Assembly: GCA_933228895.1 (NCBI GenBank) | Contig: OW121853.1 | Coordinates: forward strand, 77,794,645-77,858,644 | Length of the DNA stretch: 64,000 nucleotides | Reading direction: 5' to 3' | DNA from: Platycnemis pennipes | Lineage: Eukaryota > Arthropoda > Insecta > Odonata > Platycnemididae | The notes under the pieces: model-generated | The model's input: only the letters and a program-made list of their open reading frames with translations | Database searches by the model: none | Told to the model about the DNA's origin: nothing | Shown: positions 11,453-23,689 of the stretch, in pieces | Position numbering within the stretch: position 1 is the stretch's first letter | How the letters are laid out: every line of letters starts with the position of its first letter | Position numbers and translations under genes: made by a program

Positions 11453-12239
11453 GTAGGAACGTAACCCCTATAATCCCTCATCAACCTTTTACGGGTTGGA
11501 AGCTTGGAAGTTTTATCGTGATTCTAAAGGGTAATACTGAAAAACATTTGAGAGGGATTCTATACATACTGCATCGAAGAGTATAGACTATACAGCCGCA
11601 AAAATTGTTGCCTATGTATCATTGAAAAATATGTATCACTGCTAAAACAGATCGGGTGATTGATTAAAAGTTGTAAGTATTGTAAATTCCTTGATTCGTT
11701 TGAACATGAATTAATTCCATAGGGTACAGTCACATGATTTAGACGTTAGGTTTACCAATAATCTCCGATAGGTTATCGTTTCATCGTTAGGGCTAGAGAC
11801 GCAGTGGAAGGAATGGAAGTGGGAATATGAGGGAAGCTGATCAAGTCAGTTACATTCTGGGATGCTCCATCAGCAAAATTATAGCAGGAAACGATCAGTG
11901 CGTTAGCGGTGTAGTGTGAAATATAGGGGATGATGATCAATAGCACAAAAACAGAAGATGAGATTCCCAACAGCTAAGTAGAGCTAAGTAGGTAGAACTA
12001 AGTACGCAAGTAGAGTAAGCTAAGCACAGGTAAGTAGGTAAGAGTAAAACGGGTAAAGTGAATATCAAGTTCGGAGGTAGTAACCAAGAATAGAGGGAAC
12101 ATATCGCAAATAAGGATATTATCTTGATGAAAATATGTTGTCGTTGGGAATCAGGCGAATAATCACCCTAAATAAGGAAATTACACTCCTCTTTGGGAAC
12201 GCAGAAAGATGGGAACTGATTAGAGCGGTCCCTTAGAGG
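11453..12239. other. Unannotated; short AAGTAG-type direct repeats
   Basis: Positions 11970-12050 contain many imperfect GCTAAGTAG/GGTAAGTAG repeats. Nothing else is recognised. Confidence 0.45.
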
Positions 12240-12590
12240 AGACGCGAGAAAAGTTGTGCGGTAAACTCTAAAACGAGGAGCGTCGCATTGCATGGTAATA
12301 AAACCAGGGCTTTGATGAAAAAGGGTGACCGGAAATTGGAGGCTTTTGAGATGTGGCTATGGAGTACAATGGAGGGGATCAGCAGGATGGAAAGGAGGAT
12401 AAAAGAGGAAGTGTTAAACATAATCAAAAGGCAAAGGATGTTGGTCGGAGTTATAAGATGGCAACAAAGGAGGAAATTTGACGTGAAATCGAATCTTGCA
12501 GAGGGTCATTGGAGGGAGAACGTCAGTGTGAAGAGAAAATACCAGTTAAGGGTTCTACATGCCATGAAGACAAATAGAAGATGATAAAAT
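12240..12590 (+). pseudogene. RTE-like LINE, C-terminal ORF relic
   Basis: The plus-strand frame 12288-12584 contains KLEAFEMWLW followed by MEGISRMER and KEEVL. These are the conserved landmarks of the region after the reverse-transcriptase domain in RTE-like LINEs, usually of the form RLEAFEMWCWRR...ISW...R..NEEVL. Reading upstream in the same frame gives more of the family pattern (a VALHGNKT segment where members have VALYGSETWT). The RT palm with YxDD is absent, so the copy is strongly 5'-truncated, and the 3' part decays after 12584. It is dead. Related relics lie at 51321, 56010 and 59075. The clade assignment is by memory of motifs, not a search. Confidence 0.75.
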
Positions 12591-13124
12591 TAAAAGAGGC
12601 ATTAAAAATGTGGATAGCCATTACGAAAAAGTAAGAGACTGCTAACACGGATGGCAAATATTGAACAGGAACTTTAAAAAAAAACAGCCCATGTTGGCAG
12701 ATTACTTGTAAATGAGGTTTTGACTAATGAGAATGAACATCCACCAGTGTACAGCCTGAGGGTACGTCTGGTTTCTTTGGAAAAATGAGGAAAAACTATG
12801 AATGCAAACGAAATGCACCGGCTCCAAACAGCCACGCAAATTATTCTGCAAATAAATCACCTACGGCCGTTGCTAAGGAATACAGACTCCGCTATTTTTT
12901 TCAGAGTGAGAATTTTTCTATCCATTACCTTGAAAATACGATCAACTCATTATTGGATTAAGTGGGACGAAGACGACAGCTTGGACAAGAAAGATCGGCA
13001 ATCGATCAATGGCGTTTTAAATGAACCCCGGACCAAAATCTTCTCGAGCAATGTTTTCATCGCTCACGCATCGTTCTGACGTGTTGGACTCACTCCCATC
13101 AATGACTGTCCTCACCGGATCAGA
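12591..13124. other. No feature recognised
   Basis: AT-rich downstream of the LINE relic. Short frames only. Confidence 0.4.
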
Positions 13125-13182
13125 TACTAAACCTTATTTACCAAATAGGAATTATCCCGATGGTTTTCGAACGGACACACTG
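13125..13182. repeat. Single end of the GTTTGAAACC MITE family
   Basis: ACCAAATAGGAATTATCCCG continuing into ATGGTTTTCGAAC matches the right terminal repeat of the elements at 34372-34672 and 54893-55212. The other end is not found nearby. Confidence 0.5.
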
Positions 13183-14262
13183 ATGTGGGGAGGGGATCAG
13201 GGAAGCTGAGACATCCCAAATGCAAGAATGGACGGATAGAAGGGATGAGGTACGCATTTTCGCTTTCGGGGGAAAAAAAGGGGGAACGCACCACAGGGAA
13301 AATGAAAAAAGAGCCTAAAACCTTAATCCCCGGGTAATCTCTTATCTTTTACGAGCCGTCCACACAAAAAAACACCCCGACATAAAAAGGAGAGTGGGGA
13401 GGGGAGTGTTGGGGGAGGGGGTGGGGGTTTTGGGGGCTGGAAGGGGATCGAGGGTAATAACAACCTCATCACACCCACCCTCGCTTCATACCCTGTCCTC
13501 TTTCACCCGCCGCAGGCTCCAGAGCATCAACCCGATGCCTCACAACCTCGACAGGGTAAGAGAGAGAGACATGGCCTTCTTTATGGGATGCACGTGCGTC
13601 GGAGACCATACCATAAACCATATGCATTTGGGGAAGAATAAGTCGCGCGAGAGTGGAGGGGGCATTCAAGGCGATGGTGAGAGATATTGGCCCTCTGCTC
13701 GGCGTTAATCTTTCACTCCTTATTGAAAAAAATACATATATATCGAGCAAGAAGCCCCTGAGAGGGGTCGAGGCGAGCGCACGATCCATTGGCTTGGATT
13801 CTATGCACTCCTCACTCCTCTCTCTCTCTCTCTCCCTTCCTCTCCAAACGATCCGAAAATCGATGAAGCGAGGCGGGAATGGACGAAGGGTCCTGGCGAC
13901 GAAATCTAAAAAAAAAAGTCGCCCCTTTTTCGTGCGGGACGAAGGTTGCTAAATCCCCCACTCGGGTCCAAATTAAAGGGGGCCTAGTGAAGTGATTGTC
14001 CGACATGAATGAAAGAGGCGCAGCGGACAACATGAGCCGGAAGGCTCAAGCTAAGGAGGTTTAATTATTTAAGGAAAGCTGCAGCCCTCACGAAGACGAT
14101 TTGTACAGAGAAAAAGAAGCCGTGAATGGATAGATTTCCGGCAACGTGCATAAGTCAGCCGCAGTAGCTAGGCCAATAAAACCGGGGAGTTGTAAGAAAG
14201 GTTGTAGGAAATATTATGTTTCGAATCTCTCTTCGTTCTTGGTTGTCGTCTATACCGTAGGA
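13183..14262. other. Unannotated, with a G-rich tract and a TC microsatellite
   Basis: Positions 13394-13450 hold many G runs separated by a few bases (potential quadruplex). A TC dinucleotide run is at 13810-13832. Overlapping frames on both strands here have no domain. Confidence 0.5.
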
Positions 14263-14345
14263 TTAATCTTCATCTATATCTACGTCTACGTAACATACTG
14301 CCAGCCACCGCATGGGAGTGTGGCAGAGGGTGAATCATCATAAAG
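14263..14345 (-). repeat. LINE-B 3' terminal fragment
   Basis: Degenerate copy of the LINE-B terminus: ATCTACGTCTACG tail units, then GCCAGCCACCGCATGGGAGT and GTGGCAGAGGGTGA. The tail lies at low coordinates, so the element is on the minus strand. Confidence 0.55.
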
Positions 14346-15964
14346 AATATACATAATCAGAGAAAACACTCACTACCATGCAGGCATGGAAAACATACTA
14401 CTCCATTTATCCACTAATTACACGAAGCCAAGAGTCACAGTACCGCTACCCGGAAAACATTAACCATGCAGTAATTAATACCTGAAATATTGACTATAAA
14501 CGACACTAAATTAAGCTTTAGCTAGTTGGTGCCATGTTACCCTCGTAGTTGGAGCAGTTCAAAACCTAATTTTACTACTGCTATATATTACAAGGCATGG
14601 ACCGCAGAAAGATGAGCATAAAAAAATGGAACGTATTTGAAAATCTCAAATTTTATCTCCATGATATAGCCCACCGTAGTACGAAGAAGTTGTAAAAGTA
14701 TTATCAATGTATTCAGACAAGGTATCCACCTTAAATTTATGCAGAAGATTAATTCCTTGCTTCAACCAATTATCCAAGATTTCTCTAACGATTTGGACAC
14801 ATTGCCAACTTATATGAAAAACGTTAAGCTGCTACGGCATCAAGGTATTGCTGAATGAAAGTCTTCGAAAGCCGAGATTTATCTTCAATAAAAAAAATAC
14901 TTCTACCTTATCATTTATAAACAGCACAATAGCTAATAGCGCGTTCAGAAATTAACCATCATAAAAATTTTTATCAACACCCTTCAGAGCTGCTCTTCCC
15001 TGCTGGAGAAAATCACAATTTTTTTATTGAAACCATGATGATGCAAGTTACAGCGGAGGGGGATGATGTCGAATTGGGTCACATGCTATAGGAGTCGAGA
15101 CAAAAGATCATCAGACACGTTCCTCCTGTTGAAACAAGGCAGGGCGGGTGGTAAGACGAGACCCGCCTATGCGCCGACAGGTTGGGCCTCGAAAGGAGAG
15201 GCAAAATATAATGGGGGGACACACGCGGGCAAGAAGCGCTCAATTTTTACTCACTCAGCAGTTTTTTATTCCTTCACTCGGTCGATGAGCCGAAAACTCA
15301 CCACTAACAGCTCCCAGAATTTCCAATATCGACCTCCGCGTATAAAATATCGAGGTGTGAAAGATGGGTCCGCATGGTGATAATGTTCGGCAGAGTGATA
15401 AAAAAAAACAAAACCCAAAGTCTTCGCAATTATTCATGGCTGACTGACAGGCCTAAACGGCCGCCCACGACGGTCTTACGCAAGCGTTCAAAGTAGATAA
15501 TATGTAGCCAGTAAGCAATTTCAAAGGCCAAAGGACACGGGTTCTCATTCGACATCAGTCACGAAAATACGGCAACGCCTACATAGAGACTCCATAGGTA
15601 GAATTGACCTATTTCATTGCATTCATGCCAACTCACTTCACTATTCCCTTCCGCACAGGATAGGTAATGTTTGAACGTACTCCTAAAATTCTCATTCTTT
15701 CTAAACCGCCTACCATTATCTCTACATTCGTAACCATTAGCCTTTCCTTGGGTCAAAATATCAATCAATCATCACAAACAGAATTATATTCTTCTTTCTT
15801 TCACCTTACTTTTAAATTTATTATATATTTACAAATTTTCGCGTTAGTATTTTCCTCATATTTACCAAAGGACATTATGAAAATTGCTCTCTTTCTCAAA
15901 GAACAAACTGGAACAACCCCAAAGAACTTGGTATTTAACAGAAGTTTTCTCGGGAGACGTTAGG
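14346..15964. other. No feature recognised
   Basis: AT-rich sequence. Positions 15063-15380 give a 105-codon frame of no recognisable family. Confidence 0.45.
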
Positions 15965-16320
15965 ATGAAAAGATATGGGGATCGGGTCGGTGCGGTGGCT
16001 AGAGTGCTGACCTCCCATCCCAAAGGCCCGCGTTCGATTCCCGGCAGTGGCGGATTTTTCCGTGGTAAACCGGTTCCTACTTGGATTCCTAGTGGGGGGC
16101 AATTCAGATTCAGTACTCCATCCGTCGGATGGGACGTTAAGTCGTGGTCTCCTTGGCGCCTGTCGTTAAGAGAAGGCTAATGCCGACGCCGGGTTTCTCT
16201 CCAACCTTCCTCCATTCCCAGAAAACTTTACGATAGCCCAGTTACCCACCTATACTACATGGCGCAAATGAGCTCAGCTGTCGGTCGCCTCCCCTGAATA
16301 ACTAACTAATGAAAACATAT
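15965..16320 (+). repeat. SINE-A, best-preserved copy with 12-bp TSD
   Basis: The element spans 15977-16308 (332 bp). A tRNA-like head has an A-box-like GGTGGCTAGAGTGC block and the B box CGTTCGATTCC. The body contains CGTCGGATGGGACGTTAAGT and GCCGACGCCGGGTTTCTCTC. It ends with GGCGCAAATGAGCTCAGCTG and a short CTAA-type tail. The TSD is ATGAAAAGATAT (15965-15976) and ATGAAAACATAT (16309-16320), 11 of 12 identical. This is a useful reference for recognising the other copies. Confidence 0.9.
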
Positions 16321-16389
16321 CTTTCATTATGTAGTTGCATCAACCATTAACTTAACGTCTGTTTCTAGCACAGATAGTGTTTGGAGTTT

Positions 16390-16562
16390 CTTATAGCACA
16401 TAAGCAGCGCCTTTGTCTTTTTTTACCCTCCATGATGGATAAAATTTCTATGATTTATTTATTTTGGTCGGGGCTGCAAGAAAACGTTTTGAGAATTGAC
16501 GGGGTGACTACAGCTGAAAATGTGAACAGCCACTGCCTTTTAGGCAAATAAAGTTGAATCTA
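16390..16562 (+). repeat. Probable LINE 3'-UTR stub
   Basis: Non-coding segment ending GGCAAATAAAGTTGAATC, resembling a LINE 3' end with a polyadenylation-like AATAAA and short terminal units. No coding part and no clear TSD, so the call is weak. Confidence 0.35.
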
Positions 16563-18359
16563 AAGCTGTGGCGTGGGAATACATGTATATGTATCTGTGT
16601 ATAAATGCATCTAATATGGTTGAGCGTAAATATATAAATTAGCTTCGCATGATCGTATCTCGCGCGAGGCCAAAAGAAAAACAAATCCGGGTTCGAATAA
16701 CAAAATCATGGGGCGGAATAAATAAAAGTAAGCAAGGCATCTCGGCGTGATGAATGGCAGGGGGTTTCCGCAATACAGAGTGTCGTCCACGGGAGGACGC
16801 CGAGAAATTCAGCAGTATAAGAGAACTATTGATGTGCCCGATTGTTTTTTTTTTGCGGGCCAGGAAAAAATAAACCGGGACGGTAAAAATCGAAGTTCGC
16901 CACGCCTGGCACGGATCGGAGAAGGGAGGGAATTTATTTTAAAGCCCTTCCGCCAACCTCTCGCTAGCTGACGCGCGCACAAAGAAATAAAGCGCGCTTT
17001 TTTTCCACCGGCCCGTTTCGCGATACTTTTCAACTCGGAGCAGAACGCCCGAAAAGAGTGAAAAGTGTCGCGGGTAATGCCACAGTTTATCAAGTGTTCC
17101 GGCCGCGTCATTCATAGGAGGCTGCCCGCGGACGGTAGAGCGGAAAGGGAGCAGTTATATGATGGCAAATTGATTTATACCGAGCGTGCATCCAGGACGG
17201 TGATTTATTTCTCCGCGAGGACAACACCGGTGTTAAAACACATGACGAGTTATCATTCTGCAAGAGCTGCAGGGAAGCAACGTAGTTACGTGTCCACGAG
17301 CATCACTAGATTCAACAAAGATCTGCGAATCAACACTTTAAGCAAAACAATATATTAGCCCTTTAAATGGCAGATGAAATTGGAACGTGGAGAATTAAAA
17401 CGTTTACTATTGTAAACCAGGGTGGAATTAATTTTGACGTCTTATAACTCACGTTACGGTTATCCTATTTTGTAAAATTTATCAGCTCGACAAAGGCATT
17501 TGGGTCCCGTTTCCGTATCAATGCGTATACTTTACATCAGTAGTGACCTTTAGGCTAACCCGAGTTTCAGGGTATTATATAAACATAAATGTCCCCGAAA
17601 TATGTGTCGCGGGTTATTCAGTATGTTATAATTGACCATTTAAAACTGGCCTCCGTGAATGTACATTTTCCTGGTCATCTATGAGCATTGCCTGACGCTA
17701 AGATTTTGAATAGGTAAATTATAGGGTTAAATGAATCGCCCACGCAATAATTTCTAGCTTTTTTTTTAACCGTTTCTGCAAAAAATTGTACTGTTTCGTT
17801 ATAATTCGTGAGAATCACGATAAAAGATTTTTAAAAAATCAAGATCTGAAATTAAGGGATAGTCGTTGATTTATAAATCGAGCTTACGTTGCGCATTTAA
17901 GTTACTTGATTGAAAAAAACACTCCTTACTATCTTTCACAAATGCTATAATTATGTTCCACTCGTTTTATATGACACCCTATCATGGTGTGCAAGTTAAT
18001 TACGTGGTTAGGCTTCGTTTGGAGAGCTTTACTTTCACATTTACTCCAGCCTTAGTGCTAAACATTAGTTTTCATACTTCTTCATCCCTTATCATTCCAC
18101 TCAAACAGTACTCAGGATTACCTTAAAATAACCATATTCAGAAGGGCACCACCTGCATTAACTCTGATGAAATTTACGACTAGGTCACCACTGCATTTAT
18201 CCGGTTTCAATAAATCACCGTGGACAAAATAACCCATTACTCCGGTCCAAACGGCAACAAACTAAGTGGGCAACTTTTCCCTAACCGTAGTTCCCAGTCA
18301 AATGGAAAGAACATCGACTGAGGGCCTACGAGGTCGACAGCGCCAATTAGGGTCCCGCC
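16563..18359. other. No feature recognised
   Basis: Positions 16740-17150 are moderately GC-rich with overlapping unsupported frames. The rest is AT-rich. Confidence 0.45.
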
Positions 18360-19076
18360 TCACTGAAAGTGGATCGACAATAGGACCACCACGGGGCTGA
18401 AGGAGGAAGCTCCGTTACTACCGGACGACAAGAGCCGGAAAATCCCCCCAGAGAAGAACATGAAAAGACCTAGGCACCGAGAGTCTCGGAGATGGCCGCT
18501 TGATCCGCGGGCATCAAAGTATTTGGGAGGCAAGATATCGGACTCGCAGGCAGGGCGGATCGAAGACTGTATTTCAGCCGGCCGACATCCGAGGCTCCCG
18601 AGCACTGATTTTATTACACGGGAGAGCAGTTCTGCTCTCCGATAAGCGTTTATGGGCGAGCCGGAAAGCGGGAGAAGGAACCTAGCTATATCCCTCAACA
18701 GATTGTCCAGATATTTTTTCCACGATCCTACGCCACTAGGGCCGACGAGAAACAGCTGTCGACCTCCTAAGGATGGCGTTCTCCCCCGAAAGAAAATAGA
18801 GGAGTCATTGTTGGCGAATATATCGCCAACTATTTCTGACTTCCGTTTCCTTGCCCGACCCCTCTTTACATTGGAATGAAGCAGACCACATCTAATAATA
18901 TCTTCGCTTGACAGGAGACAGGCCTGGGTGACATGAAGGCTAGACCAGGAAACTGACGCTCGCTTGTAGACGAAACTGGTCGTGTTTTTACTATTAAAGT
19001 GTGGAATAAACAAAGCAAGACATTCAAGGAAGATGAATTTCCACAACGTTGATCCTAACACGATGTAGTTTAACAT
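18360..19076 (-). other. Unexplained 238-codon open frame
   Basis: The longest continuous frame in the window outside recognised repeats. The translation has basic stretches (KRGRARKRKSE) but I recognise no domain, signal peptide or transmembrane pattern. A 238-codon frame is unlikely at any one place but not surprising once in 64 kb with a GC-richer centre. No splice context, start context or homologous copy supports it. It could be a chance frame, a decayed transposon gene or part of an unknown exon. Confidence 0.2.
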
Positions 19077-21885
19077 CGACTACGTACGTCCTACGAATTG
19101 CTAACCTGGTCATGGCACTGTAATGGTAGATTAAAAATGAGAAAACAAAGAAATTAGGAAAAACATGGGTAAGTCTGCACTCACAACTCTCCGATTACTA
19201 CCAATGGGATTCAGATTACGAAGAAGGAAATAAGGGTGCAGTGAAGTGCTGTTCACGAAGCAGTCCCTCCACAGATTTCATTATTTTTCTCCTGTGTAAC
19301 TATATCTATAGAAAACGACCCGTAAACCGACTCGAGGGTACGTGGCAGTCAGTGAATTACAGCAGAGTATTCACTCCAAGCATGGATGAATTCATCTTTA
19401 TTACTGCGCAACAACTGCTATATATTGCGCCAGTGAAGTGTATCATGCATGAACTCGATACTTGAAAACACTTTATTACCAACCAAATATAAATATTAAT
19501 TATAGTTCAGGCACTTATTCAAAATTCACAAAACTATATTCTATATGAGTAAACTACCGTGAAATAAGCGCATGTTGGATGGGAAATTTTTTGATATTCA
19601 CCACAGGCTAGACTACCTTTATTATCCCCACTGATCTCATTATTAAGTCTTTTATTATATTCTCTTTTTGTTGGCGAAAAGAAGAATTATAAACTCCATC
19701 AGCACTAAAGTCACACTTTACTAGTCTGTCATTCCTGATTCAAAGAAGCGCAGTACTTGGATAATCTAAAATATTATTAAAATATCTGATATTAACGTTG
19801 GCAGAAACGATAAACAGGAAGACTACGGCGAAGAAGTACAAAGAGCTGCTGAAATGCGTCTGATTTCGTCAAATACCCCACGATTCCCCAATTCATGGCC
19901 GTGGAACCGTGAAGTAAATCTTCAACATTTTCAACATAACTTTCCGAGAGAATAATTTTAAATTACCGATACTCATTACAGAATTGATTAGTGTGGAGTC
20001 GCCAGAAATGCGACATGCAAGAGACAATTTCCTAGAGGTCAGGACTTCAAGTCTTGGAGGAAGAAGCTTAAGGCTTATTGACTGAATTCATGTAATTAGG
20101 AACTACCATCATGAAAAATGAAAAAAGAAGGCAAAGAGATTTCTTATTAGGTAATGGGAGGCGTCTCGCTAGGATTCATAATGAAGATGACTAAATAAGC
20201 ATTTCGTATAGCCTCTCCATTTTAAAGCTAGGATTGATTCCGTGGGTTAATTATGGAGGGTCAAAGAAAAACAATAATGAACTAACTTAACGTGACGAAT
20301 AAAAGAAATTCGATTCCAAATCCTCCTCATCCAGTCTTATTAGAAACATGCGCCTGTAAGCAATTATAATTACCTTTAAAACCCTACGCGAAAAGCAAGC
20401 CATAAGTCCGTTTGATAGGGAAGCACCTGGTCTAGTACGAAATAAAACTACGCAATTAACGCACTTATTAACTAAGAAGGTGGGTTGGTACATCAACTAA
20501 TGCTTACCCATGAAGAACGGAGACTTTCAACGACTAATCCGTGGTTCGACGGAGTACATAAACCGTTCAGCATTCGAGTGCTTCTCTCACTTAGCTACCT
20601 CGAAGCCAATTCATTCAACAACGTCGCGTAATTTAAGGTAAATATCAATGCTTCCGGATATTTCCTTTTGATGAAGGTTTCCATTGGAAATTAAATAAAC
20701 CAATATGTTTGTCTTTCACTCTTCTGAGGAGAGGTTAAAGAAGGATTGGGATGAGAAAAGGACTGAAGGGAAATTTCAAAAAGAGGAGGAAATGCTGGCT
20801 CAAAATTCCCAGACCCCTCCCGGAATAAACTTCCGGTGCCATTTGCTTTCGTACTGTTGTTCTTTTCTTGTTTTTATCTTCAGTGTCTTCGAAAATGCGA
20901 GCAACGGAGTTCAGGCCAAAAAAACCAAAGACAAAAGACACTGAAAATGTTCCATTTTCCGTACACACCCGAGTTTTATTTCCTCCCACTCGCCACAACC
21001 CTTCATATTTATTTTATTATTTCAAACTCCACGACTCGATTGCCGGGAATCGATAAACCGATACCTCGAAACTCGAGCAAACTCTCGCCGCTGCAGAGTT
21101 CCCTTCGATGAATAAACCACGACCAAAAAGGGCCAAAAGTTGCGGAGGAGGAGAAGTTCGAGAAAGTTGCTGTGGCCTGGATAAATAAGTTAGCTCCCTG
21201 ATGCCTTAATGACGAGGCGACCGAGTGGCGAATTATCGGCTGTCCACGGTGACACACAGAAAGGAGTTGGGGACAAAAGGAAGCAAAACATGAGAAGAGA
21301 CCGTTGAGCCGACTTGCTAATTCTCTCCGTATGGAAATGAATGGAAGAAAAGTACGACAGAAATGGGTCGTTTCCCTCGAATCCGTTATCTCATAAATGC
21401 AGGGTTTTTTTTATAAACTTTGACTTCAGTGAACCTGCACCAATAAAAATTTTCAATAATCGACGAAAGGACAGTCAATGGAGAATAAACCATTATTCTT
21501 ATTGGTGATCTAGCAGCTATGCTAGGTTTGGATGGTCATAAAATTCTGACCCCGATTAATATATTTCATATGATATCCTTAACTTCGGTATACTTGTAAA
21601 CTTCAATAACTCCACCTAAATACATCTGCCCAATTTAACCGGAAATCTTCCATCAATCACGTCCTTAAACGCAACGTGACAAATTTACGGGTATACACGA
21701 GGCCTGACAAGCGAAAACGAGTATTAAAATGAAAAACTTAACTCCAGAAACGTTTATGCTCAGTTATAACGAACAGATTACGGCAAAACGAAACTTAATT
21801 TGGAATAACGTTACTCGTTGGAGCACTAATTAAGGTTTTAATCCAAAACTAGGAGAAGGAATCGCTTATCTTCTATCAATACACA
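19077..21885. other. No feature recognised
   Basis: AT-rich sequence with only short overlapping frames. No repeat family seen. Confidence 0.45.
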
Positions 21886-22190
21886 TCTACATCTACACGA
21901 TACCCTGCAAGTCACCGCGAGGGTGTGTGGCAGGGGGTGAAGATCACCAAGCATGCACTGTTAAAATGCAAACAAGCACTATAGGGTCTTATGCAACTAG
22001 ATTGTTAGTACTAAAGTATATAAGTATATACATGCATCATGCATTACAGACTACTTTATAATATTTCACGTACCTATCCCTTTGCTATGCTGCCTATTCA
22101 GTTCTCTTATGGTACGGGGGAAAATGCCATTTTGAATCTATCAGTACGACAATCTATTGGTCTGGAATCTATCGGTACACAGCTCCGAGT
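21886..22190 (-). mobile_element. LINE-B 3' end
   Basis: The tail ATCTACATCTACA is followed by CCTGCAAGTCACCGCGAGGG and GTGTGGCAGGGGGTGAAGATC. Read on the minus strand, the distal part gives a TDRFK segment and the remnant of a basic peptide also seen at 24.7 and 35.2 kb, with frameshifts. It is therefore the last coding bases plus 3' UTR of a non-LTR retrotransposon with a TAGATG-repeat tail, 5'-truncated. The family label is mine. Confidence 0.7.
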
Positions 22191-22371
22191 AGTGATTTTT
22201 GTTTAATCATTGATTTTTATTTTGAATATATACTTAACGTGTATTCAATCAAGTCACCGCAGGGTCATTTACTGAATCAACGTATAATTTTTTTAATATC
22301 ATCACAACACTGCGATATTCACAATTTCGATAGTTTTTTTAATACACAGTGAGAAAATAGTACTCGGGATT
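22191..22371. other. No feature recognised
   Basis: AT-rich spacer. Confidence 0.4.
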
Positions 22372-22444
22372 ATCGATTTATTCACAACTTACACAAACTA
22401 CAAATAAGGCTATTTGTGGTTAGTAAAGTTGTGAATAAATCGAT
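22372..22444. repeat. Hairpin, 73 bp
   Basis: ATCGATTTATTCACAACTT (22372-22390) and its exact complement (22426-22444) enclose a second hairpin (AACTACAAATA/TATTTGTGGTT). The whole folds into one long stem. It resembles the arms of foldback elements elsewhere in the window but has no hammerhead-like boxes. Confidence 0.65.
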
Positions 22445-22611
22445 TTTCAACATGGATTTCCACAAAGCTACCAGTGGACTAATTTCATTCACTCAGGATT
22501 GTGTGCACAATCATGAAAATCAACAATTATTACAAAGTGACGTCTAATGCCTCTTATTATAGTGGAAAATGTCCTTATCTTGAACACGTAGATCACTCAT
22601 GGAAGTGGCCT
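22445..22611. other. No feature recognised
   Basis: Spacer before the 674-bp repeat. Confidence 0.4.
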
Positions 22612-23285
22612 ATGGGGTCGTTTACCACGTTTTTTTTATTGCCGAATCTGATAGAGTTTGTAAAATGAAAAGACACGTATTTTTCTGTTTTCTGATCCGT
22701 CAATTATTTCTCGAGTTATAAGCGGCGAAAAACTGATGTTGTTAACCCTTGCGGAAAAGTGGGCGTGGTGCAATCTCTGACGTATAACAACTTCGTCCAA
22801 TCTCAACTGAGCCCGCGAAGCTATCGCAATGGGGGGAACACAGCTGACTCTGCCAATAGAACAGTTGCGACAGCATCTGTACGAGCAGACCTTCCGAGAA
22901 ACCCCCTCCACTCCCTTCCCTTCCACGAAAAGCAGTCAAGGAAGGGAGGAAAATACGACAATGTTATCACAGCAGCTTTTTCAGGGGGCATCACCTTTTC
23001 CTTATTTTAATTTTTGATTTATGAGTGAATGGTTGTAGTTAAAAGATCTTTTTCTCACTAAAATTCTTTCTTTTTTGTTTCTATCCAACAATTTCGTGAA
23101 CAAAATTGCAATTTCGGTTCCGAGTAAACGCCCCCATTTCCCGAGTTATCTCAGAGCCTACAGAGAGGTGGGGTGCGGGGTGAAGTGAGAGGGGGGAGGG
23201 GAGAGGGAAGGTGAGGGCCGAGAGATTCCTCTTCTCTCTCCCTCCGTTCCACATTCCACACCACACGCAAACAATCCCCCGTGGC
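22612..23285 (+). repeat. Unclassified 674-bp repeat, copy 1
   Basis: The whole segment recurs in opposite orientation at 57858-58534, with high similarity along its length but scattered indels. It starts ATGGGGTCGTTTACCA and ends CAATCCCCCGTGGC. The reverse of the end (GGGGGATTGTTTGCG) loosely resembles the start, so short imperfect terminal inverted repeats are possible. Indels between the two copies shift the reading frame, so no frame is conserved. It is therefore probably a non-coding, non-autonomous element. No TSD seen. Confidence 0.75.
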
Positions 23286-23689
23286 ACCAAGGGGAGATGC
23301 TGACCAGCTGGTGCACCCTCCCTTCCTCCGCAAGGGTGTTCCCTACGATCACAGATGCGTGCGTCAAGAGAAGCTGTGGAGGGTGGGCGCGGTCCAAAGG
23401 ATCGGGGGGATAGAGCGGGGGTGGCCTAGAGACTGAGGGGGAGACTTGAGTACGGGAACCAATAAAGGCCCTTTGATGCCAAACAATGATGTGGATGAAG
23501 AGACCGGGATTCAGCAAACGAAATGTAGGGAAAGCATTCAAGAGGAAAAGTAAGAGAAATACGTTACTTTGCACTTGGCGACATCTCACCTGGAATATGG
23601 ATCAATCTATATGATCAATTTAATAAATATTTACGCGGGATCTGGACAAGATAGAAATGTCGTACCGTATGTCGTATATTCTTCTACAA
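23286..23689. other. No feature recognised
   Basis: A 143-codon minus frame covers the end of the repeat and this stretch, without a domain. Confidence 0.4.

Noticed and set aside
21886..22190. LINE-B fragments as a SINE family
   Set aside because: The copy at 35080 continues into ORF2 coding sequence, so these are LINE 3' ends.
22759..23010. Conserved small protein encoded by the 674-bp repeat
   Set aside because: Similar peptides appear from both copies, but indels shift the frame between them, so similarity is at the DNA level only.
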